Source: Oscillospiraceae bacterium (GTDB taxonomy: Bacteria > Bacillota > Clostridia > Oscillospirales > Oscillospiraceae). Taken from it: 45,689 nt of DNA. The position numbers were made by a program, and so were the translations under genes. This document shows, one piece after another, positions 8,214 through 15,942 of this stretch (within the stretch, counting starts at the first letter, position 1; each line of letters begins with the position of its first letter). The stretch spans positions 1 to 45,689 of the forward strand of contig JAAWCD010000071.1 in NCBI GenBank assembly GCA_022793095.1, written 5' to 3'. Under the pieces are notes generated by a model that had not been told where the DNA came from, made no database searches, and worked only from the letters and a program-made list of their open reading frames with translations.

Positions 8214-9503
8214 ATGGAGCAGATCCAAGGCGTTGATTTCGATTTGGATACGGCAAGGGGAGTCATGGATTCCTTTGCCGCGGCCTGCGGCGTTCACTGC
8301 CGGCTCTACACTGGAGACGGCAAGCTGCTCTACGAGCAGGGCGGCACGTCTGACGGCTGTGCCTTCTGCCGGAAGATGACTGAAATCACCGGCACGGAAC
8401 TCCACTGCGAAAAGGTCCACCTTTACGGGGCTTATCAGGCGGAGCGGTTCGGCGGGCGGTACATCTACTTCTGTCCCTCGGGCATGGCCTACTTTTCCTC
8501 GCCGATTGTGGTGGGCGGGGCAGTCGCCGGATCCATGGTGGGCGGTCCGGTGCTCATTATGGACATTGAGGACTATCTGGCCAGCGACACCTTGCCGAAA
8601 AATCACGTTCCCCGGGCATATTTCGACCACTTTCGGGAGGCCCTCTCCACCTTTCCCCAGATGGAGCCCGCCCGGCTGAGCCATCTGTCCAACCTGCTGT
8701 TCGCCGTCACGGTTTACATCAGCGACAGCAGCCACACCCTCTTTTTGAACCAAAGCGGACAGGCTCAGCAGCAGACCATCAACGAATACATTCAGCAGCT
8801 CAAGCTGCGGGACAATGTTTCGCCCTACCCGGTGGAGAAGGAGCAGGAGCTGACCAGTGCCATTACCCAGGGGGACAAGGCCACGGCCGGCCGGCTGCTC
8901 AACGAGATTCTGGGGCACATCTTTTTTTCCACCGGCGGGAAGCTGGAGGTCATCCACGCCAGGGTCATGGAACTGCTGGTGGTGCTGTCTCGTGCCGCAG
9001 TGTACGGCGGCGCGGATGTGGAGCAGATTTTTGGCCTCAACTACCGCTACCTCCGGGAGGTGGAGCGGATGAACACGCCGGATGATCTGGCCCTGTGGCT
9101 GGCCAACATTCTGGACCGGTTCACCGCCCTGGTGTTCGACTTGGTGGATATCAAGCACAAGGATGTCATTTACAAGGCCATTGACTACATGAAGCGGAAT
9201 TACCCCAACAAGCTGACCCTGGAGGAGACGGCAGCCTATATCAATCTGTCTCCCTCATATTTCTCCAAGGTGTTCAAGGAGGAGCTGGGATGTTCCTTCA
9301 ACACCTACCTTAACGAGCTGCGGATCGAGCGGAGCAAACGTATTCTCCTGTCCGGCTCGGCCTCCATTGTGGAGATCTGTGATCTGGTGGGCTTTGAGGA
9401 CCAGAGCTATTTCACCAAGGTCTTTAAAAAGATCACCGGCGTGACACCGGGCAAATACCGGGAGCGCCGGGGCCGTATCGACCCCCGGAAGGAGCGGGGC
9501 TGA
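8214..9503 (+). CDS. PocR-domain AraC-family transcriptional regulator
   Basis: 429 residues. The N-terminal half is a PocR ligand-sensing domain: FDLDTARGVMDSFAAACGVHCRLY, then the Cys-containing pattern CAFCRKM...GTELHCEKVHLYGAYQAERFGGRYIYFCPSGMAYFSSPI, which resembles PocR/DUF metal- or small-ligand-binding proteins. The C-terminal ~100 residues are an AraC double HTH (KLTLEETAAYINLSPSYFSKVFKEELG...EICDLVGFEDQSYFTKVFKKITGVTPGKYRE). PocR controls cobalamin/propanediol genes in Salmonella. In gut Clostridia such regulators sit next to corrinoid methyltransferase systems, which fits the corrinoid protein 42 bp downstream. The ATG at 8214 has AGAGGGGAG; an upstream TTG lacks a site. Confidence 0.9.
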   Translation: MEQIQGVDFDLDTARGVMDSFAAACGVHCRLYTGDGKLLYEQGGTSDGCAFCRKMTEITGTELHCEKVHLYGAYQAERFGGRYIYFCPSGMAYFSSPIVVGGAVAGSMVGGPVLIMDIEDYLASDTLPKNHVPRAYFDHFREALSTFPQMEPARLSHLSNLLFAVTVYISDSSHTLFLNQSGQAQQQTINEYIQQLKLRDNVSPYPVEKEQELTSAITQGDKATAGRLLNEILGHIFFSTGGKLEVIHARVMELLVVLSRAAVYGGADVEQIFGLNYRYLREVERMNTPDDLALWLANILDRFTALVFDLVDIKHKDVIYKAIDYMKRNYPNKLTLEETAAYINLSPSYFSKVFKEELGCSFNTYLNELRIERSKRILLSGSASIVEICDLVGFEDQSYFTKVFKKITGVTPGKYRERRGRIDPRKERG

Positions 9504-9545
9504 TTTCATTGGCAATCCAAATCAACTGAAAAGGAGATATGAGTT

Positions 9546-10178
9546 ATGAGTATTCTGAACGACATTTCCGAGGCCATGCAGAAGGGGCGGGCTAAGCTGG
9601 TCAAGCAGCTGGTTCCCCAGGCGCTGGAGGAAGGAATTCCAGCCAGACAAATTTTGGAAGAAGGGCTGTTGGCAGGCATGGACATTGTAGGCCAGAAGTT
9701 CAAGGCCAACGAAATTTTTGTGCCTGAGGTCCTGGTTGCGGCCCGCGCCATGAATGCCGGCACGGAGCTGCTGAAGCCCCACCTGTCTGAGGCGGGCGTA
9801 GGTTCCAAGGGCAAGGTGGTGCTGGGCACGGTGAAGGGCGACCTTCACGACATCGGCAAGAACCTGGTCCGGATGATGTTCGAGGGCAAGGGTCTGGAGG
9901 TCATTGACCTGGGCGTGGACGTGGCGCCGGATGCTTTTGTACAGGCTGCGATTGACAACAACTGCACAATCATTGCCTGCTCCGCGCTGCTGACCACCAC
10001 CATGCCGGTGATGGCGGAAGTGGTGGAGAAGGCCAAGGAGGCCGGAATTCGGGACAGCGTGAAGATTATGATTGGCGGAGCGCCCATCACCGGCAAATTC
10101 TGCGAGACCATCGGCGCGGACGCCTACACCCCTGACGCGGCCTCTGCCGCCGTCAAGGCCGCTGAGCTACTGTCCTGA
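9546..10178 (+). CDS. Corrinoid protein (methyltransferase cognate, MtbC/MtmC type)
   Basis: 210 residues, the usual length. The N-terminal helical cap (residues 1-85: ISEAMQKGRAKLVKQLVPQALEEGIPARQIL) is followed by a cobalamin-binding Rossmann domain (88-210). The base-off/His-on motif DLHDIG carries the cobalt ligand His101, with later motifs SALLTTTM and GGAPIT. In methylotrophic and demethylating systems such proteins carry the methyl group on cob(I)alamin between a substrate-specific MttB/MtbB-like methyltransferase and a second methyltransferase. No methyltransferase or reductive activator is encoded next to it here, so the partner must be elsewhere. Probably controlled by the upstream PocR-AraC protein. 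A palindrome repeat begins exactly after the stop. Confidence 0.93.
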   Translation: MSILNDISEAMQKGRAKLVKQLVPQALEEGIPARQILEEGLLAGMDIVGQKFKANEIFVPEVLVAARAMNAGTELLKPHLSEAGVGSKGKVVLGTVKGDLHDIGKNLVRMMFEGKGLEVIDLGVDVAPDAFVQAAIDNNCTIIACSALLTTTMPVMAEVVEKAKEAGIRDSVKIMIGGAPITGKFCETIGADAYTPDAASAAVKAAELLS

Positions 10179-10220
10179 GTTCTTTTTCTTGAACGAAAAA
10201 GAACCAAAAAGAACTTTAAA
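10179..10220 (+). repeat. Palindrome-family repeat, 'left' half, after the corrinoid gene
   Basis: GTTCTTTTTCTT-GAAC-style palindrome followed by CCAAAAAGAACTTTAAA, starting at the base after the TGA stop. The following sequence (GCGTCAGATTTCTGGTAGAA) resembles the middle of the composite copy at 37762-37870. Confidence 0.8.
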
Positions 10221-10296
10221 CGGCTGTTTTGCGTCAGATTTCTGGTAGAATCAGCTTGAAGCGTTTGCATGCGGTTTTGTTTGAGAAAACGGAAGA

Positions 10297-10538
10297 AAGG
10301 GCGGTATGACTGACAAGTCATACCGCCCTTCAGCTTGTCGAAAAATTAAAAATAGGATGACAAAACTGCTTCGTCTTAGAGTGGGGGGATAGTGTGAAAG
10401 GGGGGCGAAGCCCCCGCTTTCGCGTGCAGTCACCCGCCCGCAGGCGACTGATTTCGTCAGAATGACGAAATCAGCTTCAGGCTGTCGACATTGTCGACAG
10501 CCTGAAGGGCGGTATGACTGACAGGTCATACCGCCCTT
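10297..10538. repeat. Array of four to five hairpins between convergent genes
   Basis: Hairpin 1: AAGGGCGGTATGAC (10297-10310) / GTCATACCGCCCTT (10317-10330). A short GGGGGCGAAGCCCCC lies near 10401. Hairpin 2: CTGATTTCGTCA / TGACGAAATCAG (10448-10474). Hairpin 3: CTTCAGGCTGTCGACA / TGTCGACAGCCTGAAG (10475-10507). Hairpin 4: a second copy of hairpin 1 at 10505-10538, with loop TGACAG instead of TGACAA. They fill the space between the convergent corrinoid and TfoX-like genes. Hairpins 1 and 4 may act as bidirectional terminators. Confidence 0.75.
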
Positions 10539-10541
10539 TCT

Positions 10542-10799
10542 TCAATTCTTCAGAAGGTCGCTGAACTCTTTCAGCTCCTTTTTCTTCTCCTCGGAAAGGC
10601 GGTTGTAGTCTGTGCTGGTAATCGCGCCCTCCAGCGTGTAGAGATGAACCAGGCAGACCTGTGGGAAGACCTCCTTCAGTTGAAAGAAAGCCTGCTTGGA
10701 GCCAGTCTCCACCAGCTTTTCCGCAGAGTCGATGCCCACAGCGGTCAGCTTTCGCGCCATTTCCGTTCCGATATTCCTCAACGAGGTTAAATCTGACAT
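10542..10799 (-). CDS. TfoX C-terminal-domain-like protein
   Basis: 85 residues. The sequence LTSLRNIGTEMARKLTAVGIDSAEKLVETGSKQAFFQLKE is the helix-hairpin-helix-like TfoX_C domain (small stand-alone forms are common in Firmicutes), followed by VHLYTLEGAITSTDYNRLSEEKKKELKEF. In Haemophilus the full-length TfoX/Sxy promotes competence; the stand-alone C-terminal domain has no settled role. The ATG at 10797-10799 is chosen for its AAGGAGG site; seven upstream codons lack one. It is a single gene, convergent with the corrinoid gene, and ends inside the hairpin array. Confidence 0.85.
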   Translation of the reverse strand: MSDLTSLRNIGTEMARKLTAVGIDSAEKLVETGSKQAFFQLKEVFPQVCLVHLYTLEGAITSTDYNRLSEEKKKELKEFSDLLKN

Positions 10800-10945
10800 T
10801 GCGTTCCTCCTTCCATCCATCTTATGTTAAGCGGGGATGGATTCCGCCAGCTTGTGCTGGGGCAAGTCCTGGACGAAGGCCTAGGCGCTATTGCCGCAAT
10901 TTTGTGGCTCCTGTAAATAACATAGTTCCGTCTTGATTTTGCCCC

Positions 10946-11893
10946 TCACCGGCACCGCTTCCGGTAGGCGGTAGGAGTTGCTTGAAAGCGGGCCCGGAAG
11001 GCGGCGGTAAATTTGCTTTGATTTTCATAGCCCACCGCAGCGGCGATCTCCGCCACGCTTTTGGAGGACTCCGCCAGCATCCGGGCGGCCTCCCGGATTC
11101 GGTACTCCTTCATATAGGATCCTATGGACTGTCCGTATATGGCCTTGAATCCGCTTTTCAGGGCGGCGGCGCTGATTAAATGCTGACGGGACAGGGCCTC
11201 AATGGTCATCCGGCGGTCCAGATGCCCCACCAACTGCCCGTGAATGGACCGGATGACCTCCGCCTGCCGAGGGTCAATGGGCGGCGGCTCCGGCATTGAG
11301 CACAGCTCCATCAGCAGCTCCTGCGCCTTGAGCTTACAGTAGGCCGGGTGCAGCTCCGGCGGATGGGCCGAGAGATCCTGAAAGATGTGGTCCGGCGGCC
11401 CGGCGGGCAGAAGGACCGCCAGGCCGGGAAAACGGGCAGAAAGCGTTGCGCCGCTCACTCCGGCTTCCTGGAGCAGGTCGGGCGGCTGCTCGTCCAGAAG
11501 GTTTAGGTCAACGGTCAGCGAAAGGCCGGAACAGCCGTCGGGCAGGAAGAAGGAAACCGGTCCGCTGTCCGTCAGACGCCGCAGAAAGACGCTCCCCGGC
11601 CCGAGCTCCCCTGGTTCCTCTGGGAGGTCCCAGACGATCCGCCCCCGCTGGCAGCAGCTGACCCGCAGCAGGCCGGAGGCAGGGGGCAAAGAGTGTGTGA
11701 GCTGTCCGGGAAGAAAGCAATAACAGGCCAGCTCTATGCCAGGATACAGGTCATAGAGCTCCACGCACCCCGCTCCGCTGGCGGAGAGGGTGAAGGACAG
11801 CTTCGGCCGCCGGGGACGGCAGTTCACCAGAACTGTCCCGGCAGGCAGGGTGGACAGAGCGGCCTCCAGATTGGCAGAAGGCGTGCCTAACAT
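10946..11893 (-). CDS. AraC-family transcriptional regulator (PchR-like)
   Basis: 315 residues. The N-terminal part has the pattern of PchR-type siderophore/drug-responsive regulators (LLRVSCCQRGRIVWDL...GPGSVFLRRL). The C-terminal 100 residues form the AraC DNA-binding domain (MTIEALSRQHLISAAALKSGFKAIYGQSIGSYMKEYRIREAARMLAES...IAAAVGYENQSKFTAAFRARFQATPTAYRK). The ATG overlaps the last codons of the upstream ArsR gene (ATGTTAG), so the two are translationally coupled. In related bacteria such ArsR/AraC pairs precede metal or multidrug exporters; none is next to this pair, so the target lies elsewhere or has been lost. Confidence 0.9.
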   Translation of the reverse strand: MLGTPSANLEAALSTLPAGTVLVNCRPRRPKLSFTLSASGAGCVELYDLYPGIELACYCFLPGQLTHSLPPASGLLRVSCCQRGRIVWDLPEEPGELGPGSVFLRRLTDSGPVSFFLPDGCSGLSLTVDLNLLDEQPPDLLQEAGVSGATLSARFPGLAVLLPAGPPDHIFQDLSAHPPELHPAYCKLKAQELLMELCSMPEPPPIDPRQAEVIRSIHGQLVGHLDRRMTIEALSRQHLISAAALKSGFKAIYGQSIGSYMKEYRIREAARMLAESSKSVAEIAAAVGYENQSKFTAAFRARFQATPTAYRKRCR

Positions 11894-12285
11894 TCAGAAT
11901 GCTCCGGCGTTTCTCCCCCCTCCTGGCAGACGGGACAGGAGATAGAGGTCAGTTTTTCCACCATTTCATGGAGGAACTGAGCCTGCTTGGTGCTGGCGGC
12001 CTTGTAATAGACCTCCTTGCCCTTCCGGCGGCTGACCACCAGCCCGCTGAGCCGGAGCTGCTTGAGGTGGTGGGAGACTGCGGGGCTGCTCATGCCCACC
12101 ATGGCGGACAGATTGACCACACATTCCTCACAGTGGCAGAGAATCCAAAAAATGCGGACCCGGCTGCTGTCGCTGAGCTGCCGGAAGAGGCCGGACACGG
12201 TCTGAAACGCCTCCGCGCCGGGCAGGTCCAACATGGGATCTTCCATGGCCTGCCCATGGTTGTGGGGCAGATGAATCTGGGACAC
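11887..12285 (-). CDS. ArsR/SmtB-family metalloregulatory repressor
   Basis: 132 residues. A winged HTH is clear: FRQLSDSSRVRIFWILCHCEECVVNLSAMVGMSSPAVSHHLKQLRLSGLVVSRRKGKEVYYKA. The Cys pair in CHCEEC just before the recognition helix matches the alpha-3 metal site of CadC/SmtB-like sensors. Further Cys (CPVCQ) near the C-terminus and an N-terminal HLPHNHG stretch may add ligands. The likely start is GTG at 12285 with AGGGGGAT nine bases upstream; an internal ATG at 12246 is an alternative. It overlaps the AraC gene by seven bases and has a sigma-A promoter. The inducer metal cannot be told from sequence. Confidence 0.9.
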   Translation of the reverse strand: MSQIHLPHNHGQAMEDPMLDLPGAEAFQTVSGLFRQLSDSSRVRIFWILCHCEECVVNLSAMVGMSSPAVSHHLKQLRLSGLVVSRRKGKEVYYKAASTKQAQFLHEMVEKLTSISCPVCQEGGETPEHSEC

Positions 12286-12314
12286 AGCAGATATCCCCCT
12301 TTCCTGATACTTCT

Positions 12315-12343
12315 ATTCTACCACGTTTTGCCGCCGCGTACAA
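12315..12343 (-). promoter_or_regulatory. Sigma-A promoter of the ArsR-AraC operon
   Basis: On the minus strand TTGTAC (complement 12338-12343), 17 bp, then TAGAAT (complement 12315-12320) with a TGG extension. It lies about 30 bp upstream of the GTG start, where an ArsR operator would be expected. Confidence 0.7.
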
Positions 12344-12472
12344 TACAGTTGAAATGGAATCCAGCATAGGGAAAGGCCCCCGTTTCACTTATCCATATTG
12401 GCTGTTTTACCTCCTTAATTCGGTCTGTTTTATGACAGAAACGACAAACAACGGGAGAAAATGAGAAAATTC

Positions 12473-12501
12473 TTGACTTTAATACGTCAAAGTGCTATGA
12501 T
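12473..12501 (+). promoter_or_regulatory. Sigma-A promoter of the lysine operon
   Basis: TTGACT (12473-12478), exactly 17 bp, then TATGAT (12496-12501). Transcription would start near 12508, just ahead of the L-box. Confidence 0.88.
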
Positions 12502-12518
12502 GAACAACATCAAGAAAC

Positions 12519-12672
12519 GATAGAGGCGCGGATGAGATGAACCCCGTGGAGCCGGCAGGCAGCGAAGCGGGAAGAGGCAAGTCCGCCGAATTCGGAGGCC
12601 GGGCGCGGTCTTCGGGTGGGGCCGTGGGGAATACCTGCGGGACTGTCTGCGGTATTCCGCAGGGGCGCTATC
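12519..12672 (+). promoter_or_regulatory. Lysine riboswitch (L-box) ahead of lysA
   Basis: Closing stem P1 is GATAGAGGCGC (12519-12529) with GCGCTATC (12665-12672). Conserved L-box pieces are in order: AGAGGCGCGGATGAGA, GTCCGCCGAA, GGGTGGG and GGGACTGTCTGCGG. It is followed by a terminator hairpin. When lysine is bound, the hairpin should end transcription before lysA-dapF-dapA-dapB-dapH. Confidence 0.95.
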
Positions 12673-12710
12673 TTTACTGAATTCAGATGCAATATCGCAT
12701 TTGATTCCTA

Positions 12711-12746
12711 CGTCAGTAAGGCTGTTCGCCCTGCTGGCGTTTTTTG
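12711..12746 (+). terminator. L-box expression-platform terminator
   Basis: CGTCAG (12711-12716) pairs with CTGGCG (12734-12739), with an inner AGG/CCT pairing, followed by TTTTTT. It lies 40 bp after the riboswitch P1. Confidence 0.8.
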
Positions 12747-12773
12747 TTTGGCCTGTAAAATAACGAACCAGTT

Positions 12774-12817
12774 TAAAGTTCCTATTTTGCTTTTTTTTCT
12801 TGCAAGAAAAAGAAGGG
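12774..12817 (+). repeat. Palindrome-family repeat, 'right' half, in the lysA leader
   Basis: TAAAGTTCCTATTTTGC followed by TTTTTTTTCTT-GC-AAGAAAAAGAAGG. It lies between the L-box terminator and lysA, about 100 bp before the start. The preceding ACCAGTTT matches the segment before the right half at 37831. Confidence 0.75.
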
Positions 12818-12921
12818 ATATTAAGAGCTTATATTCGGTAAGCGCTTGCTCTGTAAAAGCAGGTGTTATTCCATCGTTCAAGCAAAAACAGAAACAACAA
12901 GAAATGGAAGGAACAATCTCT

Positions 12922-14247
12922 ATGGAACCGATTCTTCACATCGGCGGCGTGGATGTCACGCGGCTCACCCAGGCGCTGGGCACTCCTCTCATGGTCTACG
13001 ATGAGGGGGCCTTGCGAAAGCGGCTGGCCGAATTTTCGGCCTGCTTCCAAAGTCCTGCTCTGTCCACTCGCGTGGTCTACGCGGGCAAAGCCTTCCTCTG
13101 CAAAGCCATGGCCCGGCTGGTGAACGAGATGGGCTGCTCCCTGGATACAGTCAGCGGCGGAGAGCTGTTCTGTGCCCTGGAGGCGGGGTTCCCGGCGGAA
13201 AAAATCGTGTTTCACGGCAACAATAAAACCCCCGCCGAGCTGGCGGCGGCTGTGGACGCCGGGGTGGGTTTGGTGGTGCTGGATAGCCTGCCTGAGTGTC
13301 AGGCTCTGACCGCCTTGGCCGGAGAAAAGCGAACGGCCATGCGGGTTCTTCTCCGGGTCAATCCAGGGGTGGAGGCCCACACCCACAAGTATATTGTCAC
13401 CGCCCACCTAGACAGCAAGTTCGGCATCGCCGCAGGCCGGAAAGAAGAGCTTTACGCTGTACTGGACGAGCTGAACCAGAGCGAATTCGTGACCTTCGCC
13501 GGATTCCACGCCCACATTGGAAGCCAGATCTTCGATAAGGCCGCCTTTGCCGCTGAAATCGAACAGCTGGCTATTCTGGCTCAGGAGGCGGAGGGGAAGG
13601 GCTACCCGGTTCCTGTGCTGGACCTGGGGGGCGGCTTCGCCGCCCGGTACACGGACGCCGACGCGCCTATCCCCATTCCTGAGGTGTGTCAGACCATTCT
13701 GGACGCCTGCCTGGCCCAGAAGAAGGCCCGAAACCTTTCCCTCTCCGAGGTGTGTATCGAGCCGGGACGAAGCATCGTAGGGGAGGCGGGCACCACCCTC
13801 TACACCGTGGGCTGGCAGAAGGAGACGGAAAGCAAGCGCTATCTTTTTGTAGACGGCGGCATGGCCGACAACATCCGGCCCGCTCTCTATCAGGCCGAGT
13901 ACGACTGCGGCGCAGCGGAACACATGGAAGCAGCCAAAACTGAGACGTACACCGTGGCGGGCAAGTGCTGTGAAAGCGGGGATATCCTCATCGAAGAGGC
14001 CAAGCTGCCGCCCATGAAAACCGGCGATCTGCTGGCCGTCTACACCACCGGAGCTTACTGCTACTCCATGTCCAGCAATTACAACCACCTGGGCCGGCCT
14101 GCCGTGGTCTTCGCCCAGGACGGCAAAGCCCGCCTGGTCCTCCGCCGGGAGGAGCCCAAGGATTTGCTGGCCTGTGAAACGAATGAAGTTCTTTTTGATT
14201 CTTTTTCTTCCAAGAAAAAGAATGAACAGCAGGAGGTGGTACTGTGA
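12922..14247 (+). CDS. lysA: Diaminopimelate decarboxylase
   Basis: 441 residues. PLP enzyme of the last lysine step: meso-DAP to L-lysine plus CO2. The PLP lysine is in VVYAGKAFLCKAM, followed by GCSLDTVSGGEL and HGNNKTPAEL. Other family marks are FHAHIGSQI, the phosphate loop LDLGGGFAARY, EPGRSIVGEAG and the catalytic Cys in KCCESGDIL. The ATG at 12922 is chosen for GGAAGGAAC nine bases upstream; an upstream in-frame ATG at 12904 is less well placed. The C-terminus is odd: after the normal end near DLLACE, about 17 extra residues (EVLFDSFSSKKKNEQ...) are encoded by a palindrome repeat. The stop overlaps the dapF start (GTGA). Confidence 0.96.
   Translation: MEPILHIGGVDVTRLTQALGTPLMVYDEGALRKRLAEFSACFQSPALSTRVVYAGKAFLCKAMARLVNEMGCSLDTVSGGELFCALEAGFPAEKIVFHGNNKTPAELAAAVDAGVGLVVLDSLPECQALTALAGEKRTAMRVLLRVNPGVEAHTHKYIVTAHLDSKFGIAAGRKEELYAVLDELNQSEFVTFAGFHAHIGSQIFDKAAFAAEIEQLAILAQEAEGKGYPVPVLDLGGGFAARYTDADAPIPIPEVCQTILDACLAQKKARNLSLSEVCIEPGRSIVGEAGTTLYTVGWQKETESKRYLFVDGGMADNIRPALYQAEYDCGAAEHMEAAKTETYTVAGKCCESGDILIEEAKLPPMKTGDLLAVYTTGAYCYSMSSNYNHLGRPAVVFAQDGKARLVLRREEPKDLLACETNEVLFDSFSSKKKNEQQEVVL
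14186..14223 (+). repeat. Palindrome-family repeat, 'right' half, inside the 3' end of lysA
   Basis: AAGTTCTTTTTGATT then CTTTTTCTT-CC-AAGAAAAAG. It is translated as the lysA tail (LFDSFSSKKKN) and ends eight bases before the AGGAGG of dapF. Confidence 0.85.
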
Positions 14248-15065
14248 GGGAAATTTCTCTGGCCAAATATCACGGCTGCGGAAACGACTTCCTGTTGGTG
14301 CGGGCAGAGGCGGTCCAGAGTCTGGACCTGAAGCCCCTGATCGTATCCGCCTGCGGCCGGCGCACCGGCATCGGGGCCGACGGCTTCATCGTGGCGGAGT
14401 CAGACCCCTTAGAGATGAAATTCTACAACGCGGACGGAAGCTCCGCACCCATGTGCGGAAACGGCATCCGGTGCTTTGCCCGTTTCTGCCTGGAGGAGGG
14501 CATCGCTCAGGGCGATTCCTTCGCCGTCCAAACCGGCGCAGGCGTCAAGACGGTCCGGATTGTGAGCCGGGATCCCTTCCAGGCCCAAATCAGTATGGGC
14601 GGGCCGGATTATGACCCCGCCGCCATTCACACCTCCGGTCCCGTGTGGGATGTTTCCCTGGAAATCGCGGGGCAGGCCGTCTCCCTTTGCAGCTTCTTCA
14701 TGTCCACAGTTCACACGGTCTGGTTTGTGGACGACGCCATGGATGAACGCCTGATGCCCGTGGCGGAGGCCATCCACTGCCACCCCATGTTCGGGGAAAA
14801 GACAAACGTCAATCTGGTTCAGGTGGTGGATGGGCACACCCTCCGGATGCGGACCTGGGAACGGGGCGTGGGCCCCACCTTGGCCTGCGGTACCGGAGCA
14901 TGCGCCAGCGCTCTCACCGCCTGGAAAAAGGGGCTCTGCGGCCCGGAGGTCACCATCCTGCTGCCCAAGGGACAGCTTCAAATTCAAATCGACCCGGACG
15001 AACAGGTCCGGATGACCGGTCCTGCCTGCCGGATTCTGAAAGGAGTTTACTGCTATGACTGCTAG
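14244..15065 (+). CDS. dapF: Diaminopimelate epimerase
   Basis: 273 residues. PLP-independent epimerase, LL-DAP to meso-DAP, feeding both lysine and peptidoglycan. Both catalytic cysteines are present: MCGNGIRC in the N-terminal half and ACGTGACAS in the C-terminal half. KYHGCGNDF near the start and NVNLVQV are also family-typical. The GTG start overlaps the lysA TGA and has AGGAGG at correct spacing. The gene end overlaps the dapA start by 11 bases, so lysA-dapF-dapA are coupled. Confidence 0.97.
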   Translation: MREISLAKYHGCGNDFLLVRAEAVQSLDLKPLIVSACGRRTGIGADGFIVAESDPLEMKFYNADGSSAPMCGNGIRCFARFCLEEGIAQGDSFAVQTGAGVKTVRIVSRDPFQAQISMGGPDYDPAAIHTSGPVWDVSLEIAGQAVSLCSFFMSTVHTVWFVDDAMDERLMPVAEAIHCHPMFGEKTNVNLVQVVDGHTLRMRTWERGVGPTLACGTGACASALTAWKKGLCGPEVTILLPKGQLQIQIDPDEQVRMTGPACRILKGVYCYDC

Positions 15066-15942
15066 AAATATCAAAGGTTCCATCGTCGCCCTGGTCACAC
15101 CCTTTTCCGCTGACGGAAGCGTCAACTTCGACAAGCTGGGGGAGCTCATCGACTTCCATCTGTCCCACAAGACCGACGCCATTTTGATTCTGGGCACCAC
15201 CGGCGAGTCCTCCACCATGAGCCACGAGGAGGACAACGCGGTTTGCGAGTACACCGTCAGGCGGGTGGCGGGCCGGGTGCCCATCATCGCGGGCAGCGGA
15301 TCCAACTGTACGGAAACCATGCTGGAAAAGAGCCTGAGCTTTCAGAAGCTGGGAGCAGATGGTCTGCTTCTCATTACGCCCTACTATAATAAAACCAATG
15401 AGGAGGGCATGTATCTCCACTTCAAGACCGTGGCCGACGCCGTGGAGATTCCCTGCATCCTCTACAACGTGCCTGGCCGGACGGGCTGCGCCATTTCCGA
15501 AAACGTGGTCCGCCGTCTGGCGGTTCATCCCAACATCACCGGCATCAAGGAGGCCTCCGGCAGTCTGAGCTACGCGGCAAAAATTGCCCGGTACCTCAAT
15601 GAGGACTTTGTGATGTATTCCGGAAACGACGACATCATTCTTCCCATGATGGCTCTGGGCTCCAGCGGTGTCATCTCCGTGGTGGCAAACATGCTTCCCG
15701 AGGAGACCCACAATATCGTTTGGGACTACCTCAATGGCGATCGGGAAAAGGCGCTGGCGGCACAGCTCAAATACCTGTCCGTCATCAACGATCTGTTTAT
15801 TGAGGTCAACCCGGTGCCTGTGAAGGAAGCCATGAATCTGATGGGCATGAATGTCGGCGGCTACCGTCTGCCGCTGGCCCCCATGAGCGAGGGCAATCGG
15901 GCGGTGCTGAAGGCGGCAATGGAGGAGGCTGGAATACTGTGA
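15055..15942 (+). CDS. dapA: 4-hydroxy-tetrahydrodipicolinate synthase
   Basis: 295 residues. Class I (Schiff-base) aldolase of the TIM-barrel DHDPS family. It condenses pyruvate with aspartate semialdehyde at the first committed step to DAP/lysine. The conserved GTTGES loop, the catalytic Tyr region (ITPYYNKTNEEGMYLHF), YNVPGRTG and the Schiff-base lysine in ITGIKEASG are all present. AAAGGAG precedes the ATG inside the end of dapF. The dapB start overlaps its stop. Confidence 0.97.
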   Translation: MTARNIKGSIVALVTPFSADGSVNFDKLGELIDFHLSHKTDAILILGTTGESSTMSHEEDNAVCEYTVRRVAGRVPIIAGSGSNCTETMLEKSLSFQKLGADGLLLITPYYNKTNEEGMYLHFKTVADAVEIPCILYNVPGRTGCAISENVVRRLAVHPNITGIKEASGSLSYAAKIARYLNEDFVMYSGNDDIILPMMALGSSGVISVVANMLPEETHNIVWDYLNGDREKALAAQLKYLSVINDLFIEVNPVPVKEAMNLMGMNVGGYRLPLAPMSEGNRAVLKAAMEEAGIL

